DNA of 6,056 bases from Candidatus Poseidoniales archaeon (GTDB lineage: Archaea; Thermoplasmatota; Poseidoniia; Poseidoniales; Poseidoniaceae), in contig JAAXIR010000143.1 of the NCBI GenBank assembly GCA_012270265.1, positions 1-6,056 on the forward strand. The letters are read 5' to 3'. Within the stretch, counting starts at the first letter, position 1. The number at the start of each line of letters is the position of its first letter. The notes beneath the pieces are model-generated. The model worked only from the letters and a program-made list of their open reading frames with translations. It searched no databases and was not told the DNA's origin. Made by a program: the position numbers and the translations under genes. Shown piece after piece: positions 1 to 5,189 of the stretch.

Positions 1-596
1 CCCGCTTCGCTTTCGGCAATGGCTCGGTTTCGGCCCAATTCACGTGCAGCGTTATCGAGACTGCTCTTGGTCATGGCGAGCAGTTCCGAGGCATAATCGA
101 GATTCGACTGTTCAAGATAGCGTTCAATGCTCGCTTTCGATCGCCGAATGGTGGCCAAACGTTGCTCCGAGCTTTTTGGTCGAGTTTCCTCACCACGTTG
201 CGCCATAAGCCACTCTTCGAGCAAGGCCTGACCCCATTCAGGAGCACGGAATCGGGCGGAGAGAACGATCTCAGCGTGCCTGTGACGGAAGCGAACGCGA
301 GAATCACGCGTTCGGTTGGCTTGGATTGAACCAGGATTCCATTGGTCGAATGGGATGTGAAGATGATTCTTGCAACGCAAATGACCCGTTTCATCGATGC
401 TTGCATCGATGATCAATGCACCTCGTTGAAGTCGAATGAAGGCTTGAACAATGTTGTATTCAATGAACCATTCATCAATTTGAACCGATGGTTGCCACCA
501 TTTATCGTGCGTCCATGATTCGCTGGCGGCTCGATGCAGCATGTTTTGACCTTCAACTCCCCATTCATGAACCTTCACATCCATGAGTTGGTGCAT
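1..596 (-). CDS. Unrecognised protein, 5' part only (gene runs off the left edge)
   Basis: The minus strand is open without a stop from an ATG at 596 to the window edge, giving 198 complete codons; the C-terminus lies outside. I do not recognise the family. Residues 1-60 are rich in Trp and His and begin MHQLMDVKVHEWGVEG. Residues 60-125 look like a beta-rich segment with many Arg and His, and residues 140-198 look like a charged helical region that may be a coiled coil. There is no signal peptide and no obvious membrane segment, so a soluble protein is likely. A second in-frame ATG lies at 584 (residue 5). The upstream neighbour is the divergent M50 protease gene, whose ATG is only 8 bases away. 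The long uninterrupted frame and protein-like composition argue that this is real; another minus-strand frame at 71-406 is judged a shadow. Function unknown. Confidence 0.75.
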   Translation of the reverse strand, partial: MHQLMDVKVHEWGVEGQNMLHRAASESWTHDKWWQPSVQIDEWFIEYNIVQAFIRLQRGALIIDASIDETGHLRCKNHLHIPFDQWNPGSIQANRTRDSRVRFRHRHAEIVLSARFRAPEWGQALLEEWLMAQRGEETRPKSSEQRLATIRRSKASIERYLEQSNLDYASELLAMTKSSLDNAARELGRNRAIAESEA

Positions 597-604
597 TGAT
601 TGAT

Positions 605-2086
605 ATGGAAGCGAGCACTCACGCAACCATGGCAGCATCATGGGGCGCAGTCGATTTGGACTGGCGCATCATCCCTCTCCTCATCTTTGGGTGGTATTTG
701 CTGCTCAAGCGTTGGGAACGTGATGGCGTCCTCGACCGATGGAACGCAACGCGAGTCTTTGGATTCGTCTTGATGGTTCGAACAAAGAAAGGACTGGACT
801 TACTCGAAAAGGTCGCGAAACCTCGCAAGTTCTGGAGAATCTATGGCGAGATTTCGCTTTGGGTCTGTACCTTTGCCATGTTCATGGTGGCTCTCGTCGT
901 TTTGCTTGCGTTTGTTGGAGCGCTTCTCTCGCCTCCCGATGTGCCACCGCCCACCGCAAGCGAATTGGTTGCTATTCCAGGTATCAATCCAATGATTCCA
1001 CTTTGGTGGGGCTTGATTGGATTCATTGTTGCTCTGGTGATTCACGAATTCGGGCACGGATTGCTCGCACGAGGACATGGCATGCGCATTCGTTCGTTTG
1101 GCCTTTTGCAACTCGGCCCTTTGCCGCTCGGTGCTTTTGCTGAGCCAGAAGGTGAAGAGTTGTTCAAAGCTCCACGACGAGAACGACAGCGCATGTTCGC
1201 TGCAGGTCCTGCCACGAACTTGTTTGCAGCATTTGTTCTGTTGCTGTTGCTTGGAGGAATTGCAGGTCAGTTCGCATCCGATGACCAATCCATTCACGTT
1301 ACAGGAATCGTCAAGGGTGAAGGAGCGGATGAGGCAGGTATGTTGCCTTGGGATACGATCGAAACGATTCAAGGCGAGGACGTTGTTGGACTCGATGGAT
1401 TCCGCGAAATTGTGGAACAATACAACGCAGGCGATTCTGTGCTCATTGGTGTCCTCCATCAAGATGGTACGAGAGAGACGGTTAATGCGACCTTTTCGGA
1501 CAAATACACATACTATCAGAACCTCGGATTTTCAGAAGAGCAATTGGAATCGTTTTCCATTGAACAAGGCGACCCATTCTTGGGTGTAGAGGGACTCTCT
1601 TCGAACACAGCAGGCATTGATCGTCTCGCAGGCCCACTGTCTCCGAATGTGGAATACACTGCCTTGCAGAGAACCCTCATCGCTCCTCTGCACGTTGTAA
1701 CCATCATGATCATCCCATTCGAATTCCAGGGTGTAGCGATGCATCCAAACGAGGAAGCAATGCTGCAAGCGGACGATACGTTCCTTGGAAACGTCCTCGG
1801 AAAAGAAGGCCTGTTGGTCCTTGTCAATCTGATGTTTTGGATGATGTGGGTCAACGTTCTACTTGGATTTACCAACCTGATTCCAATGGTTCCCTTTGAT
1901 GGAGGTCACATGTTCAAGGACATGGTTCATGCAGGACTTTCACGAGTTCGAGCCTTTGGACGGAAACTCAAATTGTGGAATTTCCATCCGCTCTGGGTCG
2001 ATCAAATTTCAAGAAAAGCAAGCAACCTCTCTTCACTCGGGCTGCTGTTTATTCTCTTGTTTATCTTGATTATTCCTTACTGCTGA
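605..2086 (+). CDS. Site-2-type intramembrane zinc metalloprotease, M50 family, with PDZ-like domain
   Basis: Predicted 493-residue multi-pass membrane protease of the S2P/RseP class, which cuts substrate proteins within the membrane. The zinc motif HEFGH is at residues 147-151, with Glu148 as the expected catalytic base, inside a hydrophobic segment (about 132-150). The second conserved motif, NLIPMVPFDGG, is at about 424-434 and provides the third zinc ligand, Asp432. Between them is a PDZ-like domain at about 230-297. Other hydrophobic segments lie at about 21-34, 82-108, 199-219, 402-425 and 477-491. All core motifs are intact, so it should be active. A stretch of about 60 residues after the PDZ-like domain (300-355) is not assigned. 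The ATG at 605 is preferred; an in-frame TTG at 596 would overlap the divergent gene's start, and another ATG lies at 629. No strong Shine-Dalgarno sequence is seen. The substrate cannot be inferred, because no membrane-anchored regulator is visible nearby. Confidence 0.93.
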   Translation: MEASTHATMAASWGAVDLDWRIIPLLIFGWYLLLKRWERDGVLDRWNATRVFGFVLMVRTKKGLDLLEKVAKPRKFWRIYGEISLWVCTFAMFMVALVVLLAFVGALLSPPDVPPPTASELVAIPGINPMIPLWWGLIGFIVALVIHEFGHGLLARGHGMRIRSFGLLQLGPLPLGAFAEPEGEELFKAPRRERQRMFAAGPATNLFAAFVLLLLLGGIAGQFASDDQSIHVTGIVKGEGADEAGMLPWDTIETIQGEDVVGLDGFREIVEQYNAGDSVLIGVLHQDGTRETVNATFSDKYTYYQNLGFSEEQLESFSIEQGDPFLGVEGLSSNTAGIDRLAGPLSPNVEYTALQRTLIAPLHVVTIMIIPFEFQGVAMHPNEEAMLQADDTFLGNVLGKEGLLVLVNLMFWMMWVNVLLGFTNLIPMVPFDGGHMFKDMVHAGLSRVRAFGRKLKLWNFHPLWVDQISRKASNLSSLGLLFILLFILIIPYC

Positions 2087-2725
2087 TTATCGAACGAGGG
2101 TTCTTCGACGTTGAAGTTCATCGAGAATTGAGGCCTTGATTGGAGCGTTTACCTTTTCTTCGTTGTCGACAACACTCCGCTTCTGAATGTAATCCAGTGT
2201 TGGTGAGTTTTCGTTGTGCTGGCAAACGATGTGGATGAACTCGTTGAGTGGCATGCCTTGGTCCCAATCGATGAATGCCCGTCCTTTCCGAGTTCGGGGT
2301 AAGGCAGGAATTCGACGAGCCAGAACACGTAGACGCCCTTCGAGCGTGGTTGTTTCAACACGGAAGATTCGCCATGAATCACCTCGAGTTCCCTTCAATC
2401 GATGTGCGTACAGAGGCATGAGGCCACAACGCTCCCCTTCGTATGCAAGAGCATTGTATTGGTCGAGCGTTCGACCACTGAGATAGATCTTCTTTCCCTT
2501 GGTGGTTTTGACCTCAATAGGGAAGGAAATGTCGCCTCGCAAAGCGAGCAGATCACCACTGCCTTCGATTCCTGAACCAGCAGCTCGGACCACGAGAAAC
2601 GGGCGTTTGAGGACCAGCCGCATACGTTCCTTTTCTTCAACTGAGCACGATTTGATGACGGCTTCAACACCTGCAGGAATTCCAGCGAGAACGTGGCGTA
2701 GTTCTCGCTCGTACTGGCTTGTCAT
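2087..2725 (-). CDS. hjc: Archaeal-type Holliday junction resolvase (Hjc-like) with C-terminal extension
   Basis: Predicted 212-residue structure-selective endonuclease that would cut four-way DNA junctions during recombination and fork repair. The PD-(D/E)XK nuclease core is visible: an N-terminal YERELRHVL helix with Glu6/Glu8, then VVRAAGSG, GDLLAL with Asp58, and IEVKTTKGKKIYL with Glu71 and Lys73, followed by LDQ and a GLMPLYAHRLKG...WRIFRV strand pair. The 13-residue Asp-to-Glu spacing and the E-x-K match known Hjc enzymes. Two oddities: there are about 20 extra residues between the N-terminal Glu helix and the core strand, and about 90 residues follow the core (124-212), whereas Hjc is usually about 120-150 residues. 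The tail is charged and unassigned. The ATG at 2725 has no Shine-Dalgarno sequence but has a TATA-like box at leaderless distance. Its stop (2087-2089) directly abuts the protease stop. Another archaeal Hjc-fold nuclease such as Hje is the main alternative. Confidence 0.85.
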   Translation of the reverse strand: MTSQYERELRHVLAGIPAGVEAVIKSCSVEEKERMRLVLKRPFLVVRAAGSGIEGSGDLLALRGDISFPIEVKTTKGKKIYLSGRTLDQYNALAYEGERCGLMPLYAHRLKGTRGDSWRIFRVETTTLEGRLRVLARRIPALPRTRKGRAFIDWDQGMPLNEFIHIVCQHNENSPTLDYIQKRSVVDNEEKVNAPIKASILDELQRRRTLVR

Positions 2726-2747
2726 GTGGTGACATTGTTGTCAGCCG

Positions 2748-2755
2748 CCTTTATT
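2748..2755 (-). promoter_or_regulatory. Probable TATA box for hjc
   Basis: On the minus strand this reads AATAAAGG and lies 23-30 bases upstream of the hjc ATG at 2725. That is the usual archaeal TATA-to-start distance if transcription begins at the start codon. The bases between box and ATG contain no purine-rich ribosome-binding site, which also fits a leaderless mRNA. Assigned by position and composition only. Confidence 0.45.
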
Positions 2756-2790
2756 GACTTCGGTGATTTTGCGACAAACCATCATCGTTC

Positions 2791-2803
2791 ATTCAATTTG
2801 AAT
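2791..2803. promoter_or_regulatory. Perfect 6+6 inverted repeat in the divergent hjc / RuvC-like promoter region
   Basis: ATTCAA and TTGAAT flank a single T, forming a compact dyad roughly 30 bases upstream of the plus-strand gene start at 2833 and about 65 bases upstream of hjc. It could be a dimeric regulator site or part of a promoter element. An AT-rich dyad of this size can also arise by chance, so the call is weak. The rest of the 107-base gap (2726-2832) holds GGAGG at 2810-2814 and an AT-rich GATTATA at 2813-2820. Confidence 0.25.
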
Positions 2804-2832
2804 CGAGACGGAGGATTATAGGGCATCGTAGC

Positions 2833-3588
2833 ATGGATATGTTCGTGCAAAAAATCTTGGTTCGAACCGATGATTTCCAACTTGCCTATCGCATTATGCA
2901 CATGCTCCGTTCACGAAACATCGACGTTGAACAAGTTTCTCTGAAGCAACCTTTGCCTTCAAAGGATGCGATTTGGATTGGAACTGTGGATGAGATTGCA
3001 CGTAAATCATCTGAAGGCAGGCCGATTGCTGCCGATCTTGAATCGATTGATCTTGCCGTAGAGGGTGCTATTTTTGCCTTGAAAGGCTCATCCAAAACGC
3101 ATCGTTTTACCATCGGTATCGACACTGGACCACGCCCTGGTATCGCTTGGTTTACCGATGGCGTCCTTATTGATACGAAACAAACCGAATCCATCGAGGA
3201 ATGCATCAAAACGATTGATTCCTTAATTGACCATCATGACTTCCAACATCTCTTGATTCGGATGGGCAAAGGATCTCCATCGCATCGTAACCGACTGCTC
3301 AATGCCATGATCCAACAGGGATATGTTGTTGAATTGGTTGATGAACGAAAAACCTCTCGAGGGCTCAATCGAAACCAACACAGTGTTTCTGCTATCCGTA
3401 TTGCGACCTTAGCAGGCGAAAGAATCTGGGAAATGGTAGAACTGCAACCAACAGAAGGCGAGGTAAAGGAACTCCAACGTCGGAGCCGAATCAAAAGTCA
3501 AGGGCGTGTCACCATTTCATCCGATCTCGCTCGGAAGGTTGCTTTGGGCGAATTGACCTTGGAGGAAGCAATCGACGAGATCACTTGA
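2833..3588 (+). CDS. RNase H/RuvC-like-fold protein of unknown function
   Basis: A 251-residue soluble protein. Residues 1-90 look like a small alpha/beta domain of unknown role. A ribonuclease H-like core follows: first strand motif IGIDTGPRPGIAWF with Asp97 at the position of the first catalytic acid of RuvC/YqgF-type folds, a second strand LLIRMGKGSPSHRNRLL at about 140-156, VVELVDERKTS at 165-175, and NQHSVSAIRIA at 181-191 in place of the usual terminal D/H-x-x-D-A helix. Here His183 is present but the last acidic position appears to be Ser186, so catalysis may be altered or absent. The C-terminus (225-251) has a charged helical GELTLEEAIDEI segment. It may act on or bind branched nucleic acid, but this is inference from fold and from the divergent hjc neighbour. 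The start could be the ATG at 2833 or 2839; AGGG at 2820-2823 is a weak ribosome-binding site. Its 3' end overlaps dacZ by 8 bases. Confidence 0.8.
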   Translation: MDMFVQKILVRTDDFQLAYRIMHMLRSRNIDVEQVSLKQPLPSKDAIWIGTVDEIARKSSEGRPIAADLESIDLAVEGAIFALKGSSKTHRFTIGIDTGPRPGIAWFTDGVLIDTKQTESIEECIKTIDSLIDHHDFQHLLIRMGKGSPSHRNRLLNAMIQQGYVVELVDERKTSRGLNRNQHSVSAIRIATLAGERIWEMVELQPTEGEVKELQRRSRIKSQGRVTISSDLARKVALGELTLEEAIDEIT

Positions 3589-4426
3589 TGCGTACGCGAT
3601 AGCGTTCCCGTCCGTTGGCATACAAGACGATGCTCCCAGTCGAGGAGACGGCAACTGCTACACCTTCAGTCAATTGTGAAATGGCACGTGCAGCGAGGTG
3701 TCGTCCACCTTCACCAGATTTTGGTGTTAAACCAGAGGGGACCTGAATGTAACGACCTGCATCGCTTGCAATCCCTTCACGATTGAACAGAATGGCTCCA
3801 TCCAACCACGCGAACTCTGCAAGTGTCTCATGATTCTCTTTGTTTCGAACATCCCGTTTTGCTTCGCTGTGTCCTTTGAACGGGTTCAAGACCATGGCTG
3901 TTGAATGGCCACGCATTTTCTGGATGTTGCCAATGGCGAACAAAGCGCCAATGGCTGTTCCTTCCCGTCCTCGTGTTCCAATGGCACGTGAGAGCTCGAT
4001 CATTCGAATCAAAACCTCCAATTCGATGTTCTGTTCTTCAGCAATGGCCGTTAGACGCTCAGCACCGAGCATCTTCGTATCGACCATGATGACACCATCG
4101 ATCGGCTCAGCAAGGACGATGAGCAAGCGCCCTCCCTTGGCAATCCAACGTTCACCCATTCCCTGCAGAACAAGATCGTAGAGTTCATTGAGAATGGACA
4201 GTCCTTTGGAAGACAGTCCTTCTTCAAGCACCTGTGCCTCAATGTTGACATCAACCAATGCATCTCGGACACGACTCAAACTTGTCATCACTCGTAGTGG
4301 AAGGTTCGATGGAACGATTTCTGCGATGGAACGTACCTTTCGGCTATCGTTGGAAACCATCAGAATGGCATCGAACGACGAAGATGATTGAAGGGCGACG
4401 CTCACCATGTGAGGGAGGTCGCTCAT
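3581..4426 (-). CDS. dacZ: Diadenylate cyclase, archaeal DacZ type
   Basis: Predicted 281-residue enzyme that joins two ATP molecules into the second messenger c-di-AMP, with release of pyrophosphate. In archaea this nucleotide has been linked to osmotic homeostasis. The N-terminal half (about 1-105) is an alpha/beta domain without a clear signature. The DAC (DisA_N) domain fills about 110-281, with GREGTAIGALFAIGN at 153-167, NPFKGHSE at 181-188, the catalytic DGA motif at 209-211 within LDGAILFNREG, and GGRHLAARAIS at 240-250 as the RHR motif. The second Arg of RHR is Leu here, while His243 and Arg242 are kept. There are no membrane segments, so it is cytosolic. It is the second gene after the macro-domain gene, 9 bases downstream, with a Shine-Dalgarno-like GAGG overlapping that gene's stop codon. 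Its end overlaps the convergent RuvC-like gene by 8 bases. Length and both motifs make the assignment firm. Confidence 0.93.
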   Translation of the reverse strand: MSDLPHMVSVALQSSSSFDAILMVSNDSRKVRSIAEIVPSNLPLRVMTSLSRVRDALVDVNIEAQVLEEGLSSKGLSILNELYDLVLQGMGERWIAKGGRLLIVLAEPIDGVIMVDTKMLGAERLTAIAEEQNIELEVLIRMIELSRAIGTRGREGTAIGALFAIGNIQKMRGHSTAMVLNPFKGHSEAKRDVRNKENHETLAEFAWLDGAILFNREGIASDAGRYIQVPSGLTPKSGEGGRHLAARAISQLTEGVAVAVSSTGSIVLYANGRERYRVRIK

Positions 4427-4433
4427 GTGCAGG

Positions 4434-4437
4434 CCTC
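4434..4437 (-). promoter_or_regulatory. Shine-Dalgarno site for dacZ, overlapping the upstream stop codon
   Basis: The minus strand reads GAGG, then 7 bases, then the dacZ ATG at 4426. The GA of this motif is the last two bases of the TGA stop of the macro-domain gene. This arrangement suggests translational coupling between the two genes and supports the 4426 start. Confidence 0.55.
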
Positions 4438-5062
4438 AGTCGTTTGTGGTGTCAATACCTGGCAACAAGTCGTTGATTTCTCGGTACACAGTACGCATGT
4501 TGGAGATGAAGTTCTTTTCTTTGACGACGATGGTGAAGGTCTTGACACCAGGGTCTTCTTCTCCATCGAGAATTCCGAGCAAGGTCTCGAGCGTCAGTCG
4601 TGCTCCTTCACGGTGAGGATAGGCGAACACGCCCATACTAAGTGGAGGTGAAATCACATTTTCAATGACACCGAGTTCCTTGAGTGTTGCAAAGAGGTTG
4701 CGATACGTTTCAGGCAAGAGGTCACGTCGGTTTTCGTCTTGATTGGGTCGTCGACAGTCTGGCCCAACGACGTGAATGATGTGCTTGAATCGGTCGCTCA
4801 ATGCAAACGGTTCGGTGACGACGTTGTGCGTTACTGCACAAGGTGTAGCCTTCTTATTCCGCATTTCGAGGCAGATATATCCAGTTGCTAGTGTCAACTC
4901 TATGCATGCTTTTTGGTGAATCATGTTGTCGAGACCTTCTCGTCCAGAGAGTCGATTGTTCGCTGGTGTAATGAGGACATCACCAGAGTGATTCCAGACG
5001 TCTCCACCGACGACGCGAAGTGTGCCCCATTTGCACGTTCGAGCCATGTACAACTCTGCCAT
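4436..5062 (-). CDS. Macro-domain protein (predicted ADP-ribose or nucleotide-derivative binding)
   Basis: From the ATG at 5062 the product is 208 residues, nearly all macro domain. Visible motifs in order: GGDVW at about 19-23, the strand LITPANNRLSG at about 30-40 with paired Asn35/Asn36, GREGLDNMIHQKA at 40-52 matching the MacroD-type G-x-x-G-[VL]-D-x-x-I-H loop, IIHVVGPDC at 95-103, and the second ligand loop PPLSMGVFAYP at 139-149. Family members bind ADP-ribose, and some remove ADP-ribose from proteins or hydrolyse related metabolites. The second loop has Met and Ala where MacroD-type enzymes usually have Thr and Gly, so the ligand may differ. It is the first gene of an operon with dacZ, 9 bases apart, which raises the idea of a nucleotide-signalling partner; that link is inference. 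An in-frame GTG at 5083 would add seven residues and an ATG at 5047 would shorten it; 5062 is preferred because a TATA-like box sits at leaderless distance. Confidence 0.87.
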   Translation of the reverse strand: MAELYMARTCKWGTLRVVGGDVWNHSGDVLITPANNRLSGREGLDNMIHQKACIELTLATGYICLEMRNKKATPCAVTHNVVTEPFALSDRFKHIIHVVGPDCRRPNQDENRRDLLPETYRNLFATLKELGVIENVISPPLSMGVFAYPHREGARLTLETLLGILDGEEDPGVKTFTIVVKEKNFISNMRTVYREINDLLPGIDTTND

Positions 5063-5189
5063 CAATTGCTCAGAGGGGGCCACCCTTCATATTCTTTCAG
5101 TGCTTTTTGTATGAAAAGAGCGTTTTTTGATACCATGGCTGTGACCATTCAATCAATACTGCTAAACTGCAATTTGGTATCGACAGGTC
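5063..5189. promoter_or_regulatory. Divergent promoter region between the macro-dacZ operon and the TIGR03790 gene
   Basis: This is the longest gap in the window. It is AT-richer than its flanks and has T and A runs (5103-5108, 5122-5128). A TATA-like GAATATG on the minus strand at 5088-5094 lies 26-32 bases upstream of the macro-gene ATG at 5062. TTCATA at 5086-5091 and TATGAA at 5110-5115 form a loose inverted repeat. No convincing TATA box was found at leaderless distance from the plus-strand start at 5190. An open frame crossing this region on the plus strand has no recognisable product. Confidence 0.5.

Noticed and set aside
71..406. Minus-strand open frame of 111 codons beginning MQASMKRVICVARI
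   Set aside because: It overlaps the longer edge-spanning frame at 1-596 on the same strand in another frame. Its composition (many Arg, Ser, Pro, no pattern) looks like a shadow.
800..1462. Minus-strand open frame of 220 codons opposite the protease gene
   Set aside because: It lies antisense to the clearly conserved M50 coding sequence, including its catalytic motif. It is rich in Cys, Ser and Asn and has no recognisable domain.
3590..3597. Perfect 8-base palindrome GCGTACGC near the dacZ 3' end
   Set aside because: It falls within codons for the Arg-rich DacZ C-terminus and is short enough to be chance. There is no T-tract to make it a terminator.
5103..5118. CTTTT/AAAAG inverted repeat with a 6-base loop as a possible terminator or operator
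   Set aside because: The 5-base AT-rich arms are weak, and both flanking genes start here rather than end, so a terminator makes no sense. An operator role cannot be supported.
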